Positions 8,494-16,824 of a DNA stretch of 64,000 bases are shown one piece after another. The translations under genes were made by a program, and so were the position numbers. Below the pieces are notes generated by a model that ran no database searches, had not been told where the DNA came from, and worked only from the letters and a program-made list of their open reading frames with translations. The stretch is from Listeria cossartiae subsp. cayugensis (GTDB taxonomy: Bacteria > Bacillota > Bacilli > Lactobacillales > Listeriaceae). How positions within the stretch are numbered: position 1 is the stretch's first letter; each line of letters starts with the position of its first letter. The stretch covers positions 248,001 to 312,000 of the forward strand of contig NZ_JAARZC010000003.1 of assembly GCF_014229095.1 (NCBI RefSeq). Direction: 5' to 3'.

Positions 8494-8523
8494 TTGGACA
8501 TTTAGCAAAAAATTGAGTAATAT
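8494..8523 (+). promoter_or_regulatory. Probable promoter of the LacI regulator gene
   Basis: TTGGAC and TAATAT are separated by 18 bp, about 60 bp before the TTG start codon. It is divergent from the operon promoter, so the roughly 220-bp interval serves both genes. Confidence 0.5.
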
Positions 8524-8584
8524 AAACATGGATGATAATGACCGGAACCGATACCGGAAACAATAGAGAGAAAGGAAGATTACC

Positions 8585-9610
8585 TTGGCATCGACCATAT
8601 ACGACATAGCAAAACACGCGGGAGTTTCAAAATCAACGGTATCCAGAGTACTAAATAACCAAGCCAACATCTCCGAAGAATCACGCAAAAAAGTACTAGA
8701 AGCAATTGACGAACTAAATTATCAACCAAGCAAACTAGCACGCGCACTTACTTCTTCGGGTTTTGATGCTATTATGGTTATCTCAAATCGCTCTACTACA
8801 ACCACAACTGGAAATCCATTTTTTTCCGAAATAATTCAATCGATTTCCACTCAAGCTGAGTTGGAAAATTTTGACCTAATCCTTCAAACTGCCAAAAACA
8901 GCGAAGATGAACTTAAAAAATGCCTCTCCAAAATTCAAGAAAAAATGATTAAAGGTATTATCATGCTAAGTTCACCAGCCGATGAAGATTTTTTCCATCA
9001 ATTAGATCCCTATAACATCCCTATTGTTGTTACTGGAAAAGTCGAAGGACATTACAAAAACATCTATTCAGTCGACACAGACAATTTTGGCGACAGTTAT
9101 GCTCTAACCAAACATTTAATCAAACAAGGTCATCAAAAAATTGCTTGTATCCATGCTCCACTTGATTATCACGTGTCAATTGATCGTCTTGCCGGTTTCC
9201 GTAGTTGCCTATTTGACCATCAACTAGACCTGCGTAACGACTGGATTATTGATAGTGGCTATAGCATAGAAGATAGCTACAAAGCCGCACTACGCCTAAT
9301 GGCAGGCCCTGACAAACCAACAGCAGTTTTCGCAACCGACGACCTAAAAGTACTTAGCATTTACAAAATGGCAGCCGATAAAAACTTACAAATCCCAACA
9401 GATTTTTCCGTCATCGGCTATAACGATAAAATAGCATCTTCATTCCTATCGCCGCCGCTAACGTCTATCGATATTCCTATTAACAAACTAGGAAAAAAAG
9501 CAACGAACCTATTGTTCCGCCTAATCCATCAAGACAAAAACGTACCAAAAACTACCATTATCAAAACCGAAATGATTGAACGCGAATCCATTCAGAAAAT
9601 AAACGCCTAA
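8585..9610 (+). CDS. LacI-family transcriptional regulator of the ycj-like operon
   Basis: 341 aa from a TTG start at 8585, which gives the canonical N-terminus [20 protein letters not shown], a LacI helix-turn-helix plus hinge (residues 3-50). The rest is a periplasmic-binding-protein-like effector domain ending in the usual [13 protein letters not shown] strand. It is divergent from the phosphorylase operon and very likely represses it through GGGAGCGCTCCC at 8377. The effector is unknown; a sugar from the operon pathway is likely. The gene is followed by a tRNA only 21 bp downstream. Confidence 0.92.
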   Translation: MASTIYDIAKHAGVSKSTVSRVLNNQANISEESRKKVLEAIDELNYQPSKLARALTSSGFDAIMVISNRSTTTTTGNPFFSEIIQSISTQAELENFDLILQTAKNSEDELKKCLSKIQEKMIKGIIMLSSPADEDFFHQLDPYNIPIVVTGKVEGHYKNIYSVDTDNFGDSYALTKHLIKQGHQKIACIHAPLDYHVSIDRLAGFRSCLFDHQLDLRNDWIIDSGYSIEDSYKAALRLMAGPDKPTAVFATDDLKVLSIYKMAADKNLQIPTDFSVIGYNDKIASSFLSPPLTSIDIPINKLGKKATNLLFRLIHQDKNVPKTTIIKTEMIERESIQKINA

Positions 9611-9631
9611 GCTTGTTTTCTGAATCCCCTT

Positions 9632-9704
9632 GGTCCTGTAGCTCAGTTGGGAGAGTATCACCTTGACATGGTGGGGGTCGCTGGTTCGAGACCAGTCGGG
9701 ACCA
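9632..9704 (+). tRNA. tRNA-Val (anticodon GAC)
   Basis: A full cloverleaf can be drawn: acceptor GGTCCTG with CGGGACC, D arm GCTC...GAGT, anticodon stem TCACC/GGTGG with loop TTGACAT (anticodon GAC), and T arm with loop TTCGAGA. The discriminator is A and the CCA end is not encoded. No integrase or duplicated 3' end is present nearby, so there is no sign of use as an attachment site. Confidence 0.95.
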
Positions 9705-9710
9705 TTTATC

Positions 9711-9747
9711 AAAAAAGCATCCCTTTTATAAAGGATGCTTTTTTTAA
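9711..9747. terminator. Bidirectional terminator between tRNA-Val and the transglutaminase-like gene
   Basis: AAAAAAGCATCC and GGATGCTTTTTTT form a hairpin with A-run and T-run on both sides, so it can stop transcription of the tRNA (plus) and of the convergent gene ending at 9750 (minus). Confidence 0.85.
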
Positions 9748-9749
9748 TT

Positions 9750-11744
9750 TTATTTAAATAACTTACCTAATTTCTTAAACAATCCATCCTCAATGATATC
9801 AATGCCGATACCCCAATTGCTATCAAGCACTTGTTTATTAGTTTTAACATATTCTTCCAAATCTTTCCCTTTAATAGCAAGGTTGTGATATGGACGATAC
9901 TCGATATAACAAGAAGCACCGTTTTTATGAAGTTTCTTAGTCATGCGATGTTTCAAGTACTTAGACTTGATGTCACATTCTTGGCGCGTGTAAGAATCTT
10001 GCTGATCGATAGCATGATCTGTCGTTAAATGAATCTCTGTTTTGATAACATTTCGATCAATCCAATATGGGTAATCCTTATGGAAATGCTTCTCCGCACC
10101 ATCATCGATAAAGTTGCCATAGTTCCAGAAGTGTAAATAACGTTTTTTATTTTCAACTTCATATGGATCCGTAATAGTCGCTTTATACACTACCGAAAGC
10201 TCATTTAAATCCTTGTTATCTTCAATTATTTGAACAGAAGCATTACTAAAATGCTGCTCAATTTCATTCTCTTCAAAGCCTTTATACAACGTCATGCACT
10301 TATATGTTGTATAGTTGTAACGGCTAAGAATCTCTTTATTAGACTCATTTTTAAACATATCACGCGATCCGTTCGCCATTCCTCCGCGTAACTTTCTCTC
10401 AAAGATAACCTCAGCCACATTCCCTTTCACATCACAACGGAAATTTTCTTCCGCAGCTGGCTCTTCATCTTCAAATGGTTCTTGTTTTTGTAATTCCGTG
10501 CCAGCTTTAATTTCTAAATAATACATAAAGCTATTTTTTTGACGATTAGCTAAAAATCCTTGGTCATTACTCATTGTAGCATCAACAAAGTAAACTTGAC
10601 CTTCATGTGTTATTTTTAAAATCGCATGGTTAAAGTTGAACGGTGACGGTGTATAAACTGGTAGGAATATATCACTACCATAGTTAACTAGGATAAGCTC
10701 TGAATCCACTCCTAAATAATCTAAAATCACTTTCAAAAGAACTGTTTTCGCTTTGCAATCCCCTTGTTTTGTATTAAAAGTGACTTCAGCAGCTTGCGGC
10801 TCGTGTCCATCCATTTCTGTTTCATTGTATAAATAGTATACTTCTTTTTGAACAAAATCGATTGCATGCTTAATTTTGTGGTCTAAAGACGGTAACGCAT
10901 CTAACTCAGCCACTAAATCAGCCGCAAATCCAGCAAGCTCTACTTGATAGAATTTTTGATAAATGTCGCTAATTGTTTTGGTGATTTCCGGATACGTCTG
11001 CTCCGTCACAAAATCAATAAATGGCGTAAGTTCAAGTTCTTTCGCATCTTCACCAATATAATTTTCTTTTTCGATTGTATAAGATTCGTTATGCGGAACC
11101 ATCACTTTGTCTTTTTCTAAAATTGCTCCCGCTTCGTCTCGGAAATAATGGAAGTTCGTTTCTAATTTCTTCTCTGTTTCATTTTTCAATTCAAAACGAT
11201 ATTTCCCATAAGCCCAGTAAGAGTTTGGCGCTGAATAAATCCAGCGGAAAAATTGATTACGAATGCTGCTCTCTTCATATTTGCGCTCAATAGAAGTTTC
11301 AATGACGAAAATATCATTCAAATGCAAATCACGAATAAGTACGGTTACCTTTTTCTCGTCGTTAAAGCTCGCTTGATTTTCATCACGCACATAGTCCAAC
11401 ACTTTTACATTAATATCATTTAATTTATCAATCACTTTCCCATCACGAACAACGGATAAAGTGTGAATATATAATACTTCTTCTTCAGATAAAATAAAGC
11501 TAGTTTTACCAGCAGAGTTAAGCATATTCGGCTCATTTAACGTATAAGCCATCGAAGTATAACTCGTGCGAGAATTTGGTTTAGCCGTTTCTACAATATT
11601 ACACCAGAAGCAATAATCACGTTCTTGCGCGATTTGGGCATCATAAAAAGCTTCATCTTGTGTGTTTAACCAAGAAGCAATGTTTTCTTGGTTTGTTTCA
11701 GGAGAGCTTAATTCTGGTTTTATAAAATAATATTCTTTTGACAT
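9750..11744 (-). CDS. Cytosolic DUF3857/transglutaminase-like domain protein
   Basis: 664 aa, no signal peptide and no clear membrane segment. The N-terminal half looks like a DUF3857 beta-rich domain. The central part has a transglutaminase-like catalytic triad: Cys330 in KQGDCKAKT, His373 in FNFNHAILK and Asp388 in YFVDATMSN. The C-terminal third is another beta-rich domain. Most DUF3857/transglutaminase proteins I know are Bacteroidetes or exported proteins, so a secretion-less Listeria version is unusual. It is a single-gene unit flanked by a terminator and an intergenic gap. The cellular role is unknown to me. Confidence 0.8.
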   Translation of the reverse strand: MSKEYYFIKPELSSPETNQENIASWLNTQDEAFYDAQIAQERDYCFWCNIVETAKPNSRTSYTSMAYTLNEPNMLNSAGKTSFILSEEEVLYIHTLSVVRDGKVIDKLNDINVKVLDYVRDENQASFNDEKKVTVLIRDLHLNDIFVIETSIERKYEESSIRNQFFRWIYSAPNSYWAYGKYRFELKNETEKKLETNFHYFRDEAGAILEKDKVMVPHNESYTIEKENYIGEDAKELELTPFIDFVTEQTYPEITKTISDIYQKFYQVELAGFAADLVAELDALPSLDHKIKHAIDFVQKEVYYLYNETEMDGHEPQAAEVTFNTKQGDCKAKTVLLKVILDYLGVDSELILVNYGSDIFLPVYTPSPFNFNHAILKITHEGQVYFVDATMSNDQGFLANRQKNSFMYYLEIKAGTELQKQEPFEDEEPAAEENFRCDVKGNVAEVIFERKLRGGMANGSRDMFKNESNKEILSRYNYTTYKCMTLYKGFEENEIEQHFSNASVQIIEDNKDLNELSVVYKATITDPYEVENKKRYLHFWNYGNFIDDGAEKHFHKDYPYWIDRNVIKTEIHLTTDHAIDQQDSYTRQECDIKSKYLKHRMTKKLHKNGASCYIEYRPYHNLAIKGKDLEEYVKTNKQVLDSNWGIGIDIIEDGLFKKLGKLFK

Positions 11745-11880
11745 TTGGTAATCTCCTTAAATTTTTTTAGATACCCCTATTTTAGCAATAAGTAAATAGA
11801 ACAAACAAGGCAAAATCTTTATGAGATAGCAACTGTCGGTTTATCTACACTATTTAGTAAAAAATTAGACACAATTGCTG

Positions 11881-12420
11881 CTAATTTTCATCTATCCACG
11901 AGAACAATTTCACATCTTGGTATACTTCGCCAATTTTTTCATAATCTCGAAGTAGCCCTTCCTCTGAAAAACCAAGCTTATCCAATAATACTATAGAAGC
12001 TGTATTTCTCGGGTCCACTTTTGCTTCAATCCGGTGCAGTTCAAACGATTCTTTTCCCCACTCCATCAACGCTTTCACAGCTTCCGTCGCGTAACCTCGT
12101 TTCCAAAAACGAGTACCTAAATCATACGCAATTTCTGCACGCCGGTTTTCATGATCAATATAATTAAAGCCACATGTCCCAATAATTTCCCCAGTTGCCT
12201 GCAAAATAATGACACATCTGAGCGCTTTTCCCTCGATTTCCAATTGTCTTAACATCCGAATCATTTCTTCCACCGGTTGTAAACTTTGGAAAGGCTCAAT
12301 ATTCATATATCTAGTAACCGAATCATCTGACCAATAACCAAACAAAATCTCGGTATCCGCCAGCGTCATTTCACTTAAAAAAAGTCGTTCTGTTTTTAGC
12401 ATTTGCTTTCGATTTTCCAT
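11881..12420 (-). CDS. GNAT N-acetyltransferase, RimJ/RimL type
   Basis: 179 aa. It starts LKTERLFLSEMTLADTEILFGYW, as RimJ/RimL-like enzymes do. The acetyl-CoA pyrophosphate loop is near GTRFWKRGYATEAVKALMEW, and it ends with the usual RIEAKVDPRNTASIVLLDKLGF motif. These enzymes acetylate amino groups of proteins or small molecules; the substrate cannot be told. It is a monocistronic gene transcribed away from the MFS gene. Confidence 0.88.
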   Translation of the reverse strand: MENRKQMLKTERLFLSEMTLADTEILFGYWSDDSVTRYMNIEPFQSLQPVEEMIRMLRQLEIEGKALRCVIILQATGEIIGTCGFNYIDHENRRAEIAYDLGTRFWKRGYATEAVKALMEWGKESFELHRIEAKVDPRNTASIVLLDKLGFSEEGLLRDYEKIGEVYQDVKLFSWIDEN

Positions 12421-12479
12421 AGATTTACCCCCGCCTTCTTAATAGAAAAAGCTTATCAAATCTCACTCGTAAAGTAAAA

Positions 12480-12495
12480 TGTTTCACGTGAAACA
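12480..12495. other. parS site, copy 2, between GNAT and MFS genes
   Basis: TGTTTCACGTGAAACA matches the parS consensus at all 16 positions. It lies in the divergent intergenic region about 5.3 kb left of dnaA. Confidence 0.95.
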
Positions 12496-12572
12496 TTTGC
12501 ACCTTCTTTATTCGTAGTAGTTTTTAGCATTTAGGTTTATAATGAAAAATATCTCAAAAAGGAGAATGATTT

Positions 12573-13985
12573 ATGGAACAAACAGATAGACGTAAGACTT
12601 TAGCACTTATTTCGATTATGCTTGGCGCTTTTATTTCATTACTAGATACAACGATTGTCAACGTTGCCTTACCAGATATTACAACAGCACTTCATGCCAC
12701 CAGCGAAACAATTGAGTGGGTTATTTCAGGCTATGCACTCGCTTTTGGACTTGTCCTTATTTTAGCTGGCCGCCTCGGTGACAAATATGGTAGAAAAAAT
12801 ATCTATATTATCGGTATTACCTTATTTCTAATAATGAGTGTGACGGCTGGTTTTGCAGATTCAGAAAATAGCTTAATTATTTCCCGGGTAATACAAGGAC
12901 TTGCTGCTGGACTATTTTTCCCACAAATCAATGCAACGATTATGGATATGTATTCTGGAAAAAGCCTTGGGAAAATCTTCGGTATTCTTGGTTCTGTTAT
13001 TGGCGTTGGAACCGCGATTGGACCGCTTACCGGCGGACTTTTAATTGAACTTTTTGGCGCTACAAACGGTTGGCGCGCAGTCTTCTTTGTTAATGTCCCC
13101 TTTGTCTTAGTCACGCTCGTACTAGCAATGCTTTATCTCCCAAAAAGAACTATCTCCACGAAAAAAATCAGCTTCGATTTGCCTGGCGTTGGGTTACTTA
13201 CAATTGCACTTTTACTATTACTATTCCCACTTATTTCAAATGGAGCAAATGATTTCAAACCAATTGATTACCTTTTAATGGCGCTATCTATCCCGCTCTT
13301 TATCATTCTTTATAAATGGAGCGTCTATCAAGAAAAGAAAGGCAATCAACCATTAATTGCGCCTAACTTACTTAAAAACAACCAATTTGTATCCGGCATG
13401 CTCTTATCACTAGTATATTTTGCTGCCTTTACAAGCATCTTTTTCGTCCTATCGCTCACTTGGCAAACTGGTTTCAGTCGATCCGCTATTTTATCCGGGC
13501 TGGCAATTAGTCCTTTTGCGTTAGGTAGTGTCCTTGCTGCTTCGAATAGTTATCGCCTCATTCCTATGCTTGGAAGAAAACTTTTAATGCTTGGTGTAAC
13601 TCTAGTTATCGTTGGTCTTGGAACCGTCTCGATTGTATTTCACCTCCATGATGGTGCTTTTTCTGCTTGGTTGCTTTTCCTGCCATTGTTTATTGCGGGT
13701 ATTGGTAGTGGTTTGATTATTGCACCTTTAAATAGCTTCACACTTTCCACCGTCCACGGAATAGAACGCGGCGGAGCAAGTGGCATGTTTAATACGGCAC
13801 AACGAATTGGTTCATCTTTTGGTATTGCTGTTGTCGGATCTGTATTTTTCCGCACACTAGGAAATACCACTGCCACCTCTAAAGCAAGTGCATTTTCAGA
13901 TAGCTTACAGATGAGTATGTACGTTAATATAGCTCTTCTCATTGTTTGTTTCTTACTAATATTCCGTTTGCCAAAAAATATCTAA
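12573..13985 (+). CDS. MFS multidrug exporter, DHA2 (14-helix) type
   Basis: 470 aa with about 14 hydrophobic segments, as in EmrB/QacA-type drug:proton antiporters. Motif A reads GRLGDKYGRKNIYI after the second helix, and motif C-like GSVIGVGTAIGPLTGGLLI follows near helix 5. The start at 12573 follows AAAAAGGAG with good spacing. It is a single-gene unit with its own terminator, flanked by parS sites on both sides. The drug is unknown. Confidence 0.9.
   Translation: MEQTDRRKTLALISIMLGAFISLLDTTIVNVALPDITTALHATSETIEWVISGYALAFGLVLILAGRLGDKYGRKNIYIIGITLFLIMSVTAGFADSENSLIISRVIQGLAAGLFFPQINATIMDMYSGKSLGKIFGILGSVIGVGTAIGPLTGGLLIELFGATNGWRAVFFVNVPFVLVTLVLAMLYLPKRTISTKKISFDLPGVGLLTIALLLLLFPLISNGANDFKPIDYLLMALSIPLFIILYKWSVYQEKKGNQPLIAPNLLKNNQFVSGMLLSLVYFAAFTSIFFVLSLTWQTGFSRSAILSGLAISPFALGSVLAASNSYRLIPMLGRKLLMLGVTLVIVGLGTVSIVFHLHDGAFSAWLLFLPLFIAGIGSGLIIAPLNSFTLSTVHGIERGGASGMFNTAQRIGSSFGIAVVGSVFFRTLGNTTATSKASAFSDSLQMSMYVNIALLIVCFLLIFRLPKNI
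12879..12892. other. Near-match Noc binding sequence inside the MFS gene
   Basis: ATTTCCCGGGTAAT differs at one position from ATTTCCCGGGAAAT, the Noc nucleoid-occlusion site of Bacillus. It lies in coding sequence. A function is uncertain without binding data. Confidence 0.45.
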
Positions 13986-14014
13986 AAAAAAGAGCCTTAT
14001 ATAGGGCTCTTTTT
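13986..14014. terminator. Terminator of the MFS gene
   Basis: AAAAGAGCC and GGGCTCTTTTT form a stem directly after the stop codon, with T-run downstream and A-run upstream, so it may also end the convergent ASCH gene. Confidence 0.85.
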
Positions 14015-14017
14015 ATA

Positions 14018-14033
14018 TGTTTCACGTGAAACA
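14018..14033. other. parS site, copy 3, between MFS and ASCH genes
   Basis: TGTTTCACGTGAAACA again matches parS at every position. It is in the convergent gap just after the MFS terminator, about 3.8 kb left of dnaA. Confidence 0.95.
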
Positions 14034-14035
14034 TT

Positions 14036-14497
14036 CTATTTAAATACTACCTCAAACTCTTCGCAAACCACTAAAGCATCTTCTTCAAACGATATGCCAA
14101 GCTCCATGCATTCATTCGTGAAAAAAGAAGTATGGACTTTCCGCCAATAATCCAACGTCCGGTCTCCTTCTCCTTCTAAATAAGCAAATGTCTCCGGAAC
14201 TTCATTAAATGGCATAATCGTTACACCAACCAACTTAATAATCCCCATTGCCTCTTCTTTCCCATCCAAAAGAACAACATGCGAACCAACTGACGGCATC
14301 GTTTCCCCGCCCTGGTCATACCAATAGAACAGGCTACTCGTTCCAGTTTTCACCCCGTTCATCACAAGCTCGCCTAGTTCATTCGCCATCCGCGCAGAAT
14401 TACCGAATGCCCAAGCTTCAAATTTATTAGAAATCATCGGATTGGCAGATCGATATTTTTGCCACATTTCATTAACCGAATCTTTATAAACTACCAC
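14036..14497 (-). CDS. ASCH domain protein
   Basis: 153 aa from GTG at 14497, chosen because GGAGG lies 7 nt upstream. The centre (GELVMNGVKTGTSSLFYWYD, GSHVVLLDGKEEAMGIIKL, PETFAYLEGEGDRTLDYWRK) fits the ASCH beta-barrel fold, related to PUA and thought to bind RNA or nucleotides. The conserved G-x-K-x-x-T motif is present as NGVKTGTS. No enzyme partner is encoded nearby; its biological role is unknown. Confidence 0.85.
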   Translation of the reverse strand: MVVYKDSVNEMWQKYRSANPMISNKFEAWAFGNSARMANELGELVMNGVKTGTSSLFYWYDQGGETMPSVGSHVVLLDGKEEAMGIIKLVGVTIMPFNEVPETFAYLEGEGDRTLDYWRKVHTSFFTNECMELGISFEEDALVVCEEFEVVFK

Positions 14498-14510
14498 TTA
14501 AATCCCTCCT

Positions 14511-14545
14511 AAAAAAAAGACTGAGGTTCCTAAAAACCTCAGTCT
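14511..14545 (-). terminator. Terminator of the rpmH-rnpA-yidC-jag operon
   Basis: On the minus strand GACTGAGGTT pairs with AACCTCAGTC and is followed by TTTTTTTT. It lies just after the jag stop and before the ASCH gene, which overlaps its T-run region with its own ribosome binding site. Confidence 0.9.
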
Positions 14546-14552
14546 CCAAAAT

Positions 14553-15173
14553 TTATTTTCGAACTGGCTTAATCACAATATAACGATAAGGATCGCGTCC
14601 TTCAGAATGCGTTTCAATTTGTTCATTCTCACTTAAAATAGCATGAATAATTTTTCTTTCAAATGAAGGCATTGGTTCTAAATGAACAGCGCGCTTCGTT
14701 TTAAGAGCTTTATCTGCCATTTTGTTTGCTAAAATTACTAACGTTTCGTGACGTCTTTCACGGTAATCCCCTACATTAACAATAATGTTTTTGTATTGGC
14801 TCGTTGTTTTATTAGCAATTAATTGTGTTAAGTATTGAAGAGCATTAAGGGTTTGGCCGTGTTTGCCGATTAGCATGCCTAAGCTGTCACCTTTAATTTG
14901 CAACTTCACATCTTTACCAACTTCTTCTACATCGATAGTGATTACTGCACCCATCTTGGTAGCAACATCTAAAAGATAATCAATCGCTACTTGGATACCA
15001 TCTTCTTTTTCAATTACTTTTACCATAGCCAGTCTTGAACCAATTCCGAAAATACCTTTTTTACCTTCGTCTAGAACTTCTACTTCGACCTTGTCGCGTG
15101 TTGTTTCTAAAGTGGCTAATGCATTTTGGATAGCTTCTTCAACGTTTGAGCCTTGCGCAGTTAAATCTCTCAC
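14553..15173 (-). CDS. jag: Jag/KhpB RNA-binding protein
   Basis: 206 aa with three recognisable parts. The Jag_N domain comes first (VEEAIQNALATLETTRDKVEVEVLDEGKKGIFGIG). A KH domain follows (LGMLIGKHGQTLNALQYLTQL, with the GKHG loop). Last is an R3H domain (EPMPSFERKIIHAILSENEQIETHSEGRDPYR). It binds RNA and works with KhpA in cell-wall and division control in Gram-positives. It overlaps yidC by ATGA and keeps the conserved order rpmH-rnpA-yidC-jag. Confidence 0.96.
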   Translation of the reverse strand: MRDLTAQGSNVEEAIQNALATLETTRDKVEVEVLDEGKKGIFGIGSRLAMVKVIEKEDGIQVAIDYLLDVATKMGAVITIDVEEVGKDVKLQIKGDSLGMLIGKHGQTLNALQYLTQLIANKTTSQYKNIIVNVGDYRERRHETLVILANKMADKALKTKRAVHLEPMPSFERKIIHAILSENEQIETHSEGRDPYRYIVIKPVRK

Positions 15174-16033
15174 TTTCTTTTCTTACCTCCTTTTTTGGAA
15201 GCTTTCATGTTAGCTGCTTTTTTCTTCAAGCGATCTTCCGCAAGTTGAGCAGCAGCCAGCGCCTCCTGTTCGCGTTTGTTTTTAAAAGGATTATTAATTA
15301 AAAGTGTTTGGAATACGGTGAAAATGTTACCGATAATCCAGTATAGAGCAAGTGCAGACGGTAATGTAATACCCATAAATAGAATCATTACTGGCATGAT
15401 GTAAACAATCATTGCCATTGATTTATTTTGCTGTGTTTGCCCCATCATAGAAATTTTTGATGATAAGAATGTTGTTAGTGCTGCAACGATTGGCAAAATG
15501 TAATATGGATCCGGATTTCCCAGTTGCATCCATAAGAATGAATCTGTTTTGATTTCTGCTGTTCTACTAATCGCTTGGTAAAATCCTAGTAGAATTGGCA
15601 TTTGAATTAATAATGGTAAACAACCCATCATTGGATTTACGCTATTTTCTTGATATAGACGCATTGTTTCTTGTTGTAATTTTTGTTTTGTTTCATTATC
15701 TTTGGATGAGTATTTTTCTTGTAGTTCTTTGATTTTCGGTTGTAAGCTTGTCATGGCTTTTTGGCTTTTCAGCTGTTTGATCATTAAAGGCATGATAAGT
15801 AGACGAATTAAAATTGTAACAACAATAATTCCGACTGCGTAACTTCCCCCGAATAAATCGGAAAACCATGTAATAGTCCAGGATAATGGGAACACGATAT
15901 AATGGCTCCAAAATCCAGTTGATTCTGATGTAATTGGATCAGTTGAATAGCCACAACCCGAAAGTACAGCCATTAATCCGATTACAAGACTTGCGATGAG
16001 CAACTTCTGTTTGAATCGCTTTTTCTTCTTCAA
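15170..16033 (-). CDS. yidC: Membrane protein insertase YidC/SpoIIIJ
   Basis: 287 aa. The lipoprotein-type signal has lipobox LSGC with Cys27, followed by about five membrane segments. The family signature appears as ITILIRLLIMPLMIKQLKSQKAM, whose Arg in the groove contacts substrates, then PMMGCLPLLIQMPILLGFYQAI. The C-terminus is strongly basic (KKKAANMKASKKGGKKRK), as expected for ribosome contact. It inserts membrane proteins with or without SecYEG. It lies 40 bp downstream of rnpA. Confidence 0.96.
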   Translation of the reverse strand: MKKKKRFKQKLLIASLVIGLMAVLSGCGYSTDPITSESTGFWSHYIVFPLSWTITWFSDLFGGSYAVGIIVVTILIRLLIMPLMIKQLKSQKAMTSLQPKIKELQEKYSSKDNETKQKLQQETMRLYQENSVNPMMGCLPLLIQMPILLGFYQAISRTAEIKTDSFLWMQLGNPDPYYILPIVAALTTFLSSKISMMGQTQQNKSMAMIVYIMPVMILFMGITLPSALALYWIIGNIFTVFQTLLINNPFKNKREQEALAAAQLAEDRLKKKAANMKASKKGGKKRK

Positions 16034-16073
16034 ATTGATGTAACCTCCAATTTCGCCTTTTTCAAATTTCCAC

Positions 16074-16433
16074 TCACTTTGAATTGTTTGGTTTTTGCTT
16101 TAAAACACGCCCCACTTTTAAAACATGAATCAAACTTTTCTTTACTTCATGAAAATCCATATTGGCCGCCGGTTTTCTGGCGATGATAATATATTCATTT
16201 TCAGGATTGATTTGGTCTTCTAATTCATGGAATGATTGTCTTATGTAACGTTTAATCCGATTTCGGCAGACAGCGTTTCCAATTTTTTTACTAACCGATA
16301 AACCAATGCGAAAATGATTCGATCCTTCTTGCTTTAAAGTATAAACAACAAATTGACGGTTAGCAAAAGATTTTCCTCTTCGGAATACTTTTTGAAAATC
16401 GTCATTTTTTTTAATTCTATATTTTTTTTTCAT
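16074..16433 (-). CDS. rnpA: Ribonuclease P protein component
   Basis: 119 aa, the normal length. It starts [22 protein letters not shown] and has the RNR signature [15 protein letters not shown] near residues 55-69. The protein helps the RNase P RNA mature tRNA 5' ends. It is the second gene of the rpmH operon, with a terminator-like hairpin between it and rpmH. Confidence 0.97.
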   Translation of the reverse strand: MKKKYRIKKNDDFQKVFRRGKSFANRQFVVYTLKQEGSNHFRIGLSVSKKIGNAVCRNRIKRYIRQSFHELEDQINPENEYIIIARKPAANMDFHEVKKSLIHVLKVGRVLKQKPNNSK

Positions 16434-16490
16434 ACATTCTCCATCTTCTTACATATCTTAGTATAAGGCCGTTTGACTCAGCGATTTTTC

Positions 16491-16521
16491 AAAAAAAAAA
16501 CCACTGAGTCGTTTTCAGTGG
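16491..16521 (-). terminator. Terminator/attenuator between rpmH and rnpA
   Basis: On the minus strand CCACTGA and TCAGTGG form a stem followed by ten T residues. It begins right after the rpmH stop. Since rnpA has no clear separate promoter here, it probably acts as a partial terminator that keeps L34 expression well above RnpA. Confidence 0.85.
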
Positions 16522-16522
16522 T

Positions 16523-16657
16523 CTACGCAGATAAAACTTTTCTTCCTTTACGACGACGACTTGCTAAAACTCTACGTCCGTTTTTAGTACTCATACGCGT
16601 ACGGAAACCATGCACTTTTTTTCTTTTACGTTTACTTGGTTGATATGTTCTTTTCAT
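16523..16657 (-). CDS. rpmH: 50S ribosomal protein L34
   Basis: 44 aa, start ATG 16657 and stop TAG 16525-16523. The sequence begins [20 protein letters not shown] and continues [20 protein letters not shown], the nearly invariant L34 sequence. GGAGGTGTAA precedes the start. It is the first gene of the minus-strand operon leaving the origin leftwards. Confidence 0.98.
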   Translation of the reverse strand: MKRTYQPSKRKRKKVHGFRTRMSTKNGRRVLASRRRKGRKVLSA

Positions 16658-16714
16658 TAATTACACCTCCCATGAAAGGGTCCAATCGAATTTATCTATT
16701 AGACAGTCTTAGAT

Positions 16715-16743
16715 ATTGTACGTGAACTGGTCTTTTTTGTCAA
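16715..16743 (-). promoter_or_regulatory. Promoter of the rpmH-rnpA-yidC-jag operon
   Basis: On the minus strand TTGACA (16743-16738) and TACAAT (16720-16715) are 17 bp apart, close to the sigma-A consensus. The predicted start lies about 50 bp upstream of rpmH. Confidence 0.88.
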
Positions 16744-16824
16744 TACTATTTAGACGAATTTCTATTTAGACTCCGTTCACTATCATACCATATTTTTATA
16801 GAGAGAAAAACCATTTTTCAAAAA

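Noticed and set aside
9632-9704. tRNA-Val as an integration site
   Set aside because: No integrase, no duplicated 3' tRNA end and no composition change on either side.
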